Origin: Deltaproteobacteria bacterium
GTDB lineage: Bacteria; Myxococcota_A; Polyangia; DRWM01; JAAZOP01
Length of the DNA stretch: 51,027 nucleotides
Direction of reading: 5' to 3'
Assembly (NCBI GenBank): GCA_016218765.1
Contig: JACRCZ010000004.1
Location: 1 to 51,027, forward strand
In this document: piece by piece, positions 31,039-39,077 of the stretch
How positions within the stretch are numbered: position 1 is the first letter of the stretch
Layout: each line of letters begins with the position of its first letter
Program-made: the position numbers and the translations under genes
Notes under the pieces: generated by a model
Databases searched by the model: none
Told to the model about the DNA's origin: nothing
What the model saw: the letters and a program-made list of their open reading frames with translations, nothing else

Positions 31039-32259
31039 ATGACCGACACGAAGCCTGGACCCTCCGCCGCTCCCCGCCCCAAGCCGCGACGACCGGTGTC
31101 CAAGACGCGCTGGCAGCGCCACGCCGCCTTGCTCGACGGGCTCGAGCGCGAGCGGCCGCTGCGCTACCTGTTCCTCGAGGTCACGCGCCGCTGCAACCTG
31201 GCCTGCGCCTACTGCGGGTCGTCGTGCTCGCCCAAGGACGCCTCGCACGAGCTGACGATGGCCGAGTGGCGCGACCTGGTGCGGCAGGTGGCGAGCGATT
31301 TCAACCCGCGGCGCGTGATGGTGGCGGTGACCGGAGGCGAGCCGCTGCTGCGGGAGGGCATCTTCGACCTGTTCCGCGAGCTGCGCCGGCACGGGTTCCC
31401 GTACGGCATGGTCTCCAACGGCCGTCTGCTGGACGACGCGGCGGCGCGCGAGCTGGTCCGCGCGGGGATGGGCTCCCTCTCGCTGAGCATGGACGCCACG
31501 CCCGAGCTGAACGACAAGCTGCGCGGCAAGGGCTGCACGCTCTCCGTCGGCAGGGCGATCGGATCGCTGCGCAAGGCGGGGTACCGCGGCAAGCTGGAGA
31601 TCATCACCACGGTCACCCGCCCGGTCATCCCGCTCCTCCCGCAGGTGCGGCGGATGGTGGCCGAGGCGCGGGTGCCGCTGTGGCGGCTGGGCATGGTGAT
31701 GCCGATCGGACGCGCCGCGGCCCGCCCGGACCTCGTACCGGGACCCGACGAGGTGCGGGCGGTCCTGGAGTTCATCCGGGGCTGCCGCGCGGACGGTCTC
31801 CTGCCCTCGCCCGAGTTCTGCGAGGAAGGCTACCTGGGAGACCGCTACGAGCACCACGTCCGGCCGTTCCTGGCGCAGTGCCGCGCGGGCATCACGACGG
31901 GCGGCATCCTGCGCGACGGCTCGATCGGCGCCTGCCCGGAGCTGGGCACCGCGTTCGTCCAGGGCCACGTCTCGCGCGACCGCTTCCGCGACGTCTGGTA
32001 CGAGCGCTACGGCATCTTCCGCGATCGGTCCTGGGCCCGCACCGGCGCCTGCACCGCTTGCGACTCGTGGGAGCGCTGCCGCGGCGGAGCGCTGCACTTG
32101 CGCGAGCGTCCCGGCGCCGAGTTCCTCCGCTGCCTGTACCTCATGCTGCAGGAGTCGAAGGAAGGGAAGAAGGCGGCCAGGCCGCGGGGCGCGGGGCGGG
32201 CGCGCAAGCCGGCGGCCGGCAAGCGAGCCTCGAAGACACCGGTCGCCGCGCCGCGCTGA
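31039..32259 (+). CDS. Radical SAM/SPASM-domain enzyme, candidate peptide or protein maturase
   Basis: A 406-residue protein. The radical SAM motif CNLACAYC (Cys52, Cys56, Cys59) follows LRYLFLEVTRR; VTGGEPLLREGIFDLFREL and SLSLDA-type strands (SLSLSMDATPE) complete the barrel. A Cys-rich SPASM-like C-terminal part (CRAGITTGG, GACPEL, CTACDSWERCRGG, RCLY) would bind extra [4Fe-4S] clusters. The last 40 residues are Lys/Ala/Arg-rich. Enzymes of this type modify peptides (thioether, cyclophane, epimerised or decarboxylated residues) or activate proteins. It begins two bases after the Tyr-Gly-Pro lipoprotein gene, whose product is the natural candidate substrate. No peptidase or transporter gene adjoins. 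Confidence 0.92.
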   Translation: MTDTKPGPSAAPRPKPRRPVSKTRWQRHAALLDGLERERPLRYLFLEVTRRCNLACAYCGSSCSPKDASHELTMAEWRDLVRQVASDFNPRRVMVAVTGGEPLLREGIFDLFRELRRHGFPYGMVSNGRLLDDAAARELVRAGMGSLSLSMDATPELNDKLRGKGCTLSVGRAIGSLRKAGYRGKLEIITTVTRPVIPLLPQVRRMVAEARVPLWRLGMVMPIGRAAARPDLVPGPDEVRAVLEFIRGCRADGLLPSPEFCEEGYLGDRYEHHVRPFLAQCRAGITTGGILRDGSIGACPELGTAFVQGHVSRDRFRDVWYERYGIFRDRSWARTGACTACDSWERCRGGALHLRERPGAEFLRCLYLMLQESKEGKKAARPRGAGRARKPAAGKRASKTPVAAPR

Positions 32260-32264
32260 GCCCG

Positions 32265-33614
32265 CTACTCGTCCAGCATCCCCTCCAGCTCGGGATGCTC
32301 GTCCATGTACGCCGCCGCCTCGCGGAATGTCGCGCAGCGCACGTCGGGCAGCGGACACACGCGCCGCATCACCCGCAGCATCGGTCCCTGGAACTCGCCG
32401 TGGCCGCTGATCAGGAACGGCGCGCGGTTGCCGGAGTAGCGCGCCTGGAACTCCCGCAGCGCCGCGTCGCCGTAGGCGTCCTCGACCCACGCCGCGATCC
32501 GCTCGTCGCCCGCCACCCCGGCGTCGACGGCCGCCTCGCGCAGGATGGACCGCACGTTGTCGTCGAAGAACAGCACGCCGCCGCGACCGGGGATGACGAC
32601 CGTCGGGAGGGCGAAGACCCAGATCCGCGTGCCGGGATGACGCCTCGGCCACTCGCGTCCGCCCACCTGCGAGCTGTCGTAGGTCGCGCCGGACTCCTCC
32701 AGCGCCCGATACATCCCCGGGCTCCATTCCAGGAACGGCGCGCGGAAGCCGGCGGGGAGTGGCAGCCCGACGAGGTCCAGGATCCTCCGGTGGTCGCCGA
32801 TCTCGAACCGCCACTCGTCCTCGGACCACGCGCCGCCGTGCCGGTGGCGGACGCTGTGCGACGCCAGCTCGATCCCCAGCTCGTCCAGCTCCCGGATCCG
32901 CTGCACCTTGGCCAGCACCCGCTCCAGCCGCTCGGCGTACTCGTAGACCGGCGCCAGGCGCGGCTCGACGCCGAGATACCGCCGCTCCTCCTCGCTGAGG
33001 CCGCGGCGGTCGGGGTCGAACTGCATCCCGCCGGTGGACATGAACAGCGTGAAGGAGTTCGGCGGCCGGCCCGGATCGCGGTTCCGGTTCAGGGCCTGGT
33101 ACAACTGGCAGAAGCCGCTGCACTCGCCCTGACTGCGCCAGCCCGGCGTCGTGTCGAACGACAGCAGGACGAACTGCGTCCGCTTCTCCCGCGGCGGCGG
33201 GGGGCGGACGGCAGACCCGACGGGCGGGCCCGCACCGGGCGGGACCGGACCCGGCGACGCCGCCCCGTCCGCGACGGGCGCTGCGCCCTCGCCGCCGAAC
33301 GTGCCGGACCCGGCCGCCACGGGGCGCACGCCCGTACCGCCGCCGGGACCGGCCGCCCCCCCGCTCGACGCGGCGACGGCGGCGCCCGGGAGGCCGGGGC
33401 CGTGTCCGTCCGCGCCCCCTGGGCTCCCCCGGCCGACCGGAGCGGCGGCGCCGACGACGCCGTCGGACCCCGGACCGGATCGCGCGGACCCGCGTCCGCA
33501 GGCGAACGCCGCCGGCAGGACCCACAGCAGGCCAACGACGAACCCCGCTCGCGCGAGTGCCTCTGCCCCCGGGCAGGGACCGAAGCACCTCTCTGGTTCT
33601 CGGCTGCCGCTCAT
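32265..33614 (-). CDS. Polysaccharide deacetylase-like lipoprotein
   Basis: The 449-residue protein has a signal ending in AAFACG, a long Gly/Pro/Ala linker (about 35-140), then a NodB-like domain: VLLSFDTTPGW (the first Asp kept, the second replaced by Thr), IELASHSVRHRHG (HSxxH metal motif), AGFRAPFLEWSPGMYRALEESGATYDSS (RxPF motif), and FLISGHGEFQGPM. The altered FDTTP instead of FDDGP means activity is not certain. Substrate candidates are peptidoglycan or an exopolysaccharide at the cell surface. Its start overlaps the stop of the upstream zinc-ribbon gene (ATGA), so the two are coupled. Confidence 0.82.
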   Translation of the reverse strand: MSGSREPERCFGPCPGAEALARAGFVVGLLWVLPAAFACGRGSARSGPGSDGVVGAAAPVGRGSPGGADGHGPGLPGAAVAASSGGAAGPGGGTGVRPVAAGSGTFGGEGAAPVADGAASPGPVPPGAGPPVGSAVRPPPPREKRTQFVLLSFDTTPGWRSQGECSGFCQLYQALNRNRDPGRPPNSFTLFMSTGGMQFDPDRRGLSEEERRYLGVEPRLAPVYEYAERLERVLAKVQRIRELDELGIELASHSVRHRHGGAWSEDEWRFEIGDHRRILDLVGLPLPAGFRAPFLEWSPGMYRALEESGATYDSSQVGGREWPRRHPGTRIWVFALPTVVIPGRGGVLFFDDNVRSILREAAVDAGVAGDERIAAWVEDAYGDAALREFQARYSGNRAPFLISGHGEFQGPMLRVMRRVCPLPDVRCATFREAAAYMDEHPELEGMLDE

Positions 33615-34963
33615 CGGTCGGAGCCGGCCGGGGGTTCCGCCGGAGCCGTTTCGTCCCTGATGCCGACGCCCCGGAGGCGGTTGCCGACCATGGCTCCGGC
33701 GGTGCCTGCAATGCTCCACGGGATCAGATCGACCATGTGCAGGCGGAGCGACTCGACGAAGGCGCCTTCGAAGGCGCCCAGCCGGAACGCGATCAGCGCC
33801 GTCGCGGTGGCCGCCAGCCAACCCAGGAAGATGGACACGCCGGCCGAGGCTAGCCCGCCGCGCTGGAGGCGCCAGGCCAGGAACAGCGGCGCGGGGACGA
33901 AGGCGAGCGACAGCCAGAGCGCGTAGCGCCAGGTGTGCACCACGACCGCTTCGGTCTTCCGATCCTGTTCGGAACCCGTGCGCATCGCGTAGAGGCGCCA
34001 CGAGGACGACTCCACCTGCCGCCTCGTTCCCAGGTCCTTGATCGCGGCCCGGCAACAGGGGGTAGGCTCGTCCAGGGTGCAGCGATCGTAGAAGCGGAGC
34101 GCCGGCCCCAGAAGCGTCAGCATCATCGAGAAGAGCGCGACCGTTCCGGCGACGCCGGCCAGGACGTAGCCCCAGCCTACCCGCGAGCCCTGGATCGGAG
34201 CGTGGCAGCTCGGACAGGCGCCGGGCGCCGGGCGTGCGGGGAAATCGCGCCCGCAGTCGAGGCACGTCCCCTTGCGCGTGACCCATTCGCGGACGCGAGC
34301 GGTGAACGTCGCGCCGGCCACGGTCGCCGCCCAGAAGAAGACGACCAGGACCATGAGGAAGAACGCCGCCGGCATCTGCTGCACCGCCTGCGCCGAGACC
34401 GCGTACAGCGACCGGCCGAAGAGCAGCGACGGCTTCCATCCGAGCGCCTGGAACCACAATCCGAGCTGCACGGCGCAGGCCAGGCCGCCCGCCACGGCCG
34501 CCTCGCGCCCGATGCGGCGGCGGGACAGCAGCGCCGCCAGGGCCCCGCCGGCGAAGAAGAACATCGCGGGCCAGAGGACGCGCGACATCCCGCCGCGCGC
34601 CACGGGGCTGCGCACCAGCTTCGGGCCGCCGAACGACGAGATCTCCTCCTCCACGGAGCGGCCCGTGCGGGCCGCCATCCGCCGCAAGACGTCGGCCTCA
34701 CGATCGCTGAACGGCACGGCGCCCTCGACGTGCGTCTCCGGCACGGCCCGGAAGGCCAGGGCGCGAAGCGGCGGGACGAGCTGCGTCAGCGTCACCGGAA
34801 GCGCGATCGCCGCCACGCACACCCCGACCGCCGCCCAGCGCAATGGCGGGGCGCGGCGCGTCGCCGCCCGCCGGTCCGCGTCCATGGCGACGCCGCAGCT
34901 CCCGCAGATCGCCGTCCCGTCCGGGTTCTCCGCGCCGCACGAGGGGCAGAACGACGTCGCCAT
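33611..34963 (-). CDS. Zinc-ribbon multi-span membrane protein, function unknown
   Basis: The 450-residue protein starts with a double-CxxC zinc ribbon (FCPSCGAENPDGTAICGSCG), then a membrane span (about 43-62), an outer segment, several more spans (about 125-215), a second zinc ribbon (CLDCGRDFPARPAPGACPSC), and further spans. Seven or eight membrane segments can be counted. No transporter or enzyme motif is seen. It is co-transcribed with the deacetylase-like gene, overlapping it by four bases, and may sense or support a surface polysaccharide step. ATG 34963 has GGAGGAG upstream. A similar combination of ribbon and membrane spans occurs in the protein at 15815-17140. Confidence 0.8.
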   Translation of the reverse strand: MATSFCPSCGAENPDGTAICGSCGVAMDADRRAATRRAPPLRWAAVGVCVAAIALPVTLTQLVPPLRALAFRAVPETHVEGAVPFSDREADVLRRMAARTGRSVEEEISSFGGPKLVRSPVARGGMSRVLWPAMFFFAGGALAALLSRRRIGREAAVAGGLACAVQLGLWFQALGWKPSLLFGRSLYAVSAQAVQQMPAAFFLMVLVVFFWAATVAGATFTARVREWVTRKGTCLDCGRDFPARPAPGACPSCHAPIQGSRVGWGYVLAGVAGTVALFSMMLTLLGPALRFYDRCTLDEPTPCCRAAIKDLGTRRQVESSSWRLYAMRTGSEQDRKTEAVVVHTWRYALWLSLAFVPAPLFLAWRLQRGGLASAGVSIFLGWLAATATALIAFRLGAFEGAFVESLRLHMVDLIPWSIAGTAGAMVGNRLRGVGIRDETAPAEPPAGSDR

Positions 34964-35030
34964 GCAGCTCCTCCGCGCCCCGCGAGCATCGAGGCGGGTC
35001 GAGGATACACCTACCCCTTCGCGTTCCGTC

Positions 35031-35039
35031 TGCTATTCT
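35031..35039 (+). promoter_or_regulatory. Putative extended -10 promoter of the 5'-nucleotidase gene
   Basis: TGC-TATTCT (35031-35039), with no clear -35, about 48 bases before ATG 35087, which has an AAAGGA site. It is the best of four TGC-TANNNT elements found in this window. Confidence 0.45.
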
Positions 35040-35086
35040 GAGCGCCGGTGTCGGGGCCACGAGCGGCCTCCGGGAAAGGACCAGCG

Positions 35087-37027
35087 ATGGGAAACGTCAC
35101 GAGCACGACCTGGTCTCCGGTTCTCTTCGGTTTCCTCGCGACGATCGGTCTGGCATCCTGCGACGGCGACGACACGGGCACGCCGGACGCGGATGCGGCC
35201 GACGCGGACACGACGGTCGAGGTCGACGGGGAGGCCGGTGACGACGCCGGCGACGCGGAGGCGGAGGCCGACGCCGAGGCGGGCCCGACGCGGCGTCTGA
35301 CCATCTTCCACACCAACGACACGCATTCGCACCTCATGGGCACCGGCCCCGAGCTGGAGTACTTCCCGGACGCGACGGGCGACGACCCGACTCGGGGCGG
35401 CGTCGCGCGCCTCGCGACCCTGCTCGCGGAGCGCCGCGCGGCGGCCGAGGCGGCCGGCAACGACGTGCTGGTCACGGACGGTGGGGACTTCATGATGGGC
35501 ACGCTGTTCGAGATCCTCGACGCGGACGCGTCGCCCGCGCTGATGATGTTCCGGCACCTGGGCTACGACGTCCTCACCCTGGGCAACCACGAGTTCGAGT
35601 GGGGCCCGGAGCATCTGGCGCGGACGATCGAGGCGGCCCAGGCGCTCGGACTCGACATCCCGATCGTGAACACCAACATGGTCACCAGTCCGACGGACGC
35701 GCGAGACGACCGGCTGGCGGCTCTGGTGGACGACGGTACGATCCTGCCCGAGACGACGCTCACCCTGCCCGACGGCCTGGTTGTCGGAGTGCTGGGGTGG
35801 TTGGGGGAGGCCGCGGCGTCCGTGGCGCCGGCGAAGGACCCGGTGACGTTCGGCGAGGACCCGGCGGCGCTGCAGGCGCGCGCCGCGGCGCTCAAGGCCG
35901 CGGGCGCCGACCTGGTCGTGCTCCTGAGCCACACCGGCCAGCGGGCCGGGGCGAGCGGCCGGGACCAGACGATCGCCGCCGCGGCGCCGGACATCGACAT
36001 CATCCTGGGCGGTCACACCCACGAAGCCATGATCGCCCCCGTGCTGGCAGGCGACACGCTGCTCATCCAGGCCGGGTCGTACACGCAGTGGCTGGCCGAG
36101 CTGACGGTGGACGTCTCGGACGCGGGCGTAGCGCTCGTCGACTACGAACTGCACAGCATCGACGATTCGATCACCGGCGATGCGGCGACGCAGAGCCTGG
36201 TCGACGGCTGGATCGCCGCGCTGGACGCCGGTCCGCTTGCGGCGATGGGCGTCGCGTACGACGAGCCGATCGCGGAGACGGCGTTCGACGTCGTGACGCC
36301 CGGGCTGGCGGAATCGAGCATGGGCGACCTGGTGACGGACGCCTACCGCGAGGCGGCGGCCGCGGCCACGCCGACCGACCCGGTGGTGGCGGCGTTCGAA
36401 TCCGACGGGGTGATCCGCGACGACCTGCTCGCCGGCGACGCCCGCGTGCTCTCCTTCGCCGACGTCTTCCGCGCGTTGCCGCTGGGGATTGGCCCCGACC
36501 TCCGGCCAGGCTATCCGCTGGTGAGCTTCTGGATCGACGGGGCCGAGTTGCGGGACGCGTGCGAGGTGACGGTCAGCGTTCCCGGCATCGCGGGGGGAGA
36601 CTACATCATCCAGATGTCGGGCCTGCGCTGCCACACGGATCCCCGCGGCGGCCTCATGTCGCTGATCGACGGCGTGTACCTTGGAAACGATGTCGACGGC
36701 TACTCGCCGACGTCGATCGATATCTCGGGGGGCGATCCCACGCTGTACCGCATCACGGTCGACCTCTTCGTGGCCAACCTGATGTCGGTGCTGGGCGAGA
36801 TGACCTACGGCCTGCTGGAGATCACGCCGAAGCAGGCCGACGGGACGCCCGTGACCGACATGGACTCGATGATCCTCGACGCCGATCCCGCCGCCTCCGG
36901 CGTCCAGGAGCTGAAGCTGTGGGAGGCCCTGCTGGCCGAGCTGCGCTCGTTCCCCGACGGCGACGGCGACACCCTGCCCGAAATCCCCGCCCGCTACGCC
37001 GCTCCGGCCGGCCGGTACTACGAGTAG
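35087..37027 (+). CDS. 5'-nucleotidase / metallophosphoesterase lipoprotein
   Basis: The 646-residue protein has a signal with lipobox (IGLASCDG) and an Asp/Ala/Glu linker (about 30-68). The metallophosphatase domain follows: HTNDTHSH (His75, Asp78, His80), TDGGDFMMG, TLGNHEFEWG (Asn167, His168), LLSHTG and GGHTHEAM (His310, His312). A 5'-nucleotidase C-terminal domain (about 400-600) contains the PLVSFWIDGAELRDACEV region. Family members dephosphorylate nucleotides, cyclic nucleotides or UDP-sugars at the surface to salvage phosphate and nucleosides. The last ten bases overlap the end of convergent metW. Confidence 0.93.
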   Translation: MGNVTSTTWSPVLFGFLATIGLASCDGDDTGTPDADAADADTTVEVDGEAGDDAGDAEAEADAEAGPTRRLTIFHTNDTHSHLMGTGPELEYFPDATGDDPTRGGVARLATLLAERRAAAEAAGNDVLVTDGGDFMMGTLFEILDADASPALMMFRHLGYDVLTLGNHEFEWGPEHLARTIEAAQALGLDIPIVNTNMVTSPTDARDDRLAALVDDGTILPETTLTLPDGLVVGVLGWLGEAAASVAPAKDPVTFGEDPAALQARAAALKAAGADLVVLLSHTGQRAGASGRDQTIAAAAPDIDIILGGHTHEAMIAPVLAGDTLLIQAGSYTQWLAELTVDVSDAGVALVDYELHSIDDSITGDAATQSLVDGWIAALDAGPLAAMGVAYDEPIAETAFDVVTPGLAESSMGDLVTDAYREAAAAATPTDPVVAAFESDGVIRDDLLAGDARVLSFADVFRALPLGIGPDLRPGYPLVSFWIDGAELRDACEVTVSVPGIAGGDYIIQMSGLRCHTDPRGGLMSLIDGVYLGNDVDGYSPTSIDISGGDPTLYRITVDLFVANLMSVLGEMTYGLLEITPKQADGTPVTDMDSMILDADPAASGVQELKLWEALLAELRSFPDGDGDTLPEIPARYAAPAGRYYE

Positions 37028-37635
37028 CGACGCCGTCGCAGCCGGAAGACCGCGGTCTCGGCGAGGAGGTTCGCCAGCACGGCGGGGACGCGACCGAACG
37101 GCCCGCCGAGATACTCGCGATCCAGGATCTCGATTCCCCGCGCGGCGCAGAACCGCTCGAAGTCCAACACGGTCATGAGGTGCACGTTTGGCGTGTCGTA
37201 CCACTCGAACGGCAGCACGCGGCTCTTCGGCATCCGGCCGCGCAGGACGTAGGACAGCCGGATGGCGACGTGGCCGAAGTTGGGAAAGCTCACGATCGCG
37301 TCGCGACCGACCCGCAGCATCTCGTCGAGCACGCGGGCCGGGTCGGCCAGCTCCTGGAGCGTGTGCGACAGGATCACGGTGTCGAACGAGCCGTCCGGAT
37401 ACTCGCCCACGGTCTCCGCGATGTCGCCCTGCACGGCGGCAAGGCCGCGTTGCAGGCAGGCGCGGACGGCCGCCGCCGAGATCTCGACCCCGAAGCCGGT
37501 GGCCTCGCGCTCCCGCGCGAGCAGCGCGAGGAGGTCCCCGTCGCCACAGCCCAGGTCCAGCACCTTCGCCCGGCGCTCCACGAGCCGCACGATCTGCCGG
37601 TGATCGGCCCGCGCCGGGTTCTCCGAGGGGCTCAT
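37018..37635 (-). CDS. metW: MetW, methionine biosynthesis protein
   Basis: A 205-residue SAM-methyltransferase-fold protein with VLDLGCGDGDLLALL, GFGVEISAAAVRACLQRG, VQGDIAETVGEYPDGSFDTVILSHTLQELADP, and the MetW-specific SFPNFGHVAIRLSYVLRGRMPKS and LPFEWYDTPNVH. MetW partners MetX in homoserine acylation for methionine synthesis. Its start overlaps the metX stop (ATGA), so the pair is co-translated. It ends inside the 3' end of the 5'-nucleotidase gene on the other strand. Confidence 0.95.
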   Translation of the reverse strand: MSPSENPARADHRQIVRLVERRAKVLDLGCGDGDLLALLAREREATGFGVEISAAAVRACLQRGLAAVQGDIAETVGEYPDGSFDTVILSHTLQELADPARVLDEMLRVGRDAIVSFPNFGHVAIRLSYVLRGRMPKSRVLPFEWYDTPNVHLMTVLDFERFCAARGIEILDREYLGGPFGRVPAVLANLLAETAVFRLRRRRYS

Positions 37636-38882
37636 GCGGAGCCCTCCCCCTCTGGGCCCTTGCGCCCTTGCGCGAGAACGCCTCCCTCCCCCCCGTCACC
37701 TCCCCCCGTCCAGCGGCCGTGCACGCGTTCCAGGAAGCCCCGGAGCACCGGCGCCATCCGCTCGTGCTCCAGCAGGAACGCGTCGTGGCCCGCCGCGGAG
37801 TCGATCTCGCAGAACGAGGCGTCCTGGCCGTTGAGCAGCAGCGCGCGCAGCAGCTCCCGCGTCTGCGCGGTCGGATAGAGCCAGTCGGAGGAGAACGACA
37901 TCAGCAGGAACGAGGCGCGGGCGCGGGCGAGGGCCGCGGCGAGGGAGCGCTCGCCCCGGCCGAGGTCGAAGTAGTCGATCGCCTTGGTGATGTAGAGGTA
38001 GCTGTTGGCGTCGAAGCGGCGCGTGAAGGCGTCCCCCTGGTGCCGCAGGTAGCTCTCGACCTCGAAGTCGTTCCCCAGGTCGTAGCCGAACTCCTCCTTC
38101 CCGCGCAGGCGCCGGCCGAACTTGGCCTGCATCGCCGCCTCGGAGAGGTACGTGATGTGGCCGACCATGCGCGCGACGGCCAGCCCGGCGTCCGGAGCGG
38201 GCCCGGCGTGGTAGGCGCCGTTCCGCCACGCCGGGTCGGCCTGGATCGCCTGCCGGCCGATCTCGTGGAAGGCGATGGCCTGCGGCGACTGCCGCGGCGC
38301 GGTGGCGATCGCGAGGCAGCTCGCGACGGCGTCGGGGTGGTCCACGGCCCAGCGCAGGGCCTGCATGCCGCCCATCGAGCCGCCGGCCACGGCGAGCAGG
38401 CGATCGATGCCCAGGTGGGCCACCAGCCGCCGCTGGACCGCGACCATGTCGCGCAGCGTCACGACGGGAAAGGACAGCCCGTACGGCAGGCCGGTGCGGG
38501 GATCGATCGAGGACGGGCCGGTGGTGCCCTTGCAGCCGCCGAGGACGTTCGAGCAGATCACGAACCAGCGGTCGGTGTCGAAGGCCCGTCCCGGCCCGAT
38601 GAAGTCGTCGAACCACCCGGCGCAGCGGTCGTCCGGCGTGTGCAACCCGGCCGCGTGCGCGTCCCCGGACAGCGCGTGGCAGACCAGCACCGCGTTGCGG
38701 CGGTCCGGAGCGAGCCGCCCGTAGGTCTCGTAGGCCACCGTGATCGGCGCCAGCCGCGCGCCGCTCTCCAGCTCCAGCCCGTCCGGCAGCTCGAGGACCC
38801 TTGTCTCCACGACCCCGACGCCGCCGCGCTGCGGCGCGGCGCAGAGGGCAACGGAGCTGGCGCCGGGATCCGGACGGCTCAT
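37632..38882 (-). CDS. metX: Homoserine O-acyltransferase MetX
   Basis: The 416-residue alpha/beta-hydrolase has the MetX markers: ITVAYETYGRLAPDRRNAVLVCHALSG, GWFDDFIGPGRAFDTDRWFVIC, NVLGGCKGTTGP, the nucleophile elbow GGSMGGMQ, the Asp in FSSDWLYP and the His in AGHDAFL. It makes O-acetyl- or O-succinylhomoserine for methionine synthesis; the acyl donor cannot be told without the specificity residues. The N-terminus has about 25 extra residues and the C-terminus an additional Gly/Glu tail. It is the first gene of the metXW pair, with a TTGACA promoter at 38890-38918. Confidence 0.95.
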   Translation of the reverse strand: MSRPDPGASSVALCAAPQRGGVGVVETRVLELPDGLELESGARLAPITVAYETYGRLAPDRRNAVLVCHALSGDAHAAGLHTPDDRCAGWFDDFIGPGRAFDTDRWFVICSNVLGGCKGTTGPSSIDPRTGLPYGLSFPVVTLRDMVAVQRRLVAHLGIDRLLAVAGGSMGGMQALRWAVDHPDAVASCLAIATAPRQSPQAIAFHEIGRQAIQADPAWRNGAYHAGPAPDAGLAVARMVGHITYLSEAAMQAKFGRRLRGKEEFGYDLGNDFEVESYLRHQGDAFTRRFDANSYLYITKAIDYFDLGRGERSLAAALARARASFLLMSFSSDWLYPTAQTRELLRALLLNGQDASFCEIDSAAGHDAFLLEHERMAPVLRGFLERVHGRWTGGGDGGEGGVLAQGRKGPEGEGSA

Positions 38883-38889
38883 CGGGCGC

Positions 38890-38918
38890 GATCCTCGCCG
38901 GATCGGCCGCGATGTCAA
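38890..38918 (-). promoter_or_regulatory. Putative promoter of metXW
   Basis: Minus strand TTGACA (38918-38913), a 17-base spacer, AGGATC (38895-38890), seven bases before the ATG at 38882. The -35 is a perfect consensus and the -10 is weak; if used it would also give a nearly leaderless message. Confidence 0.4.
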
Positions 38919-39077
38919 CTCGTCGCGGTTGCGGCCGGCCGGAACCGGAATTTCGCGCGGAGACGCAGGGACGCAGAGCAGCCGGCGCCGGCCGCGGGGC
39001 CGGTTGTCAGGGGGTGGGTTCCGGGTGAAGATGCCGTGAGTCGGGTCCGCGGAGCGGCCCGGCCCGAGAGAGGACTC

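Noticed and set aside
31039..32259. Anaerobic sulfatase-maturating enzyme (AslB/AnSME)
   Set aside because: No Cys/Ser-type sulfatase is nearby, and the adjacent YGP-repeat protein is a better candidate partner; family assignment would need a profile search.
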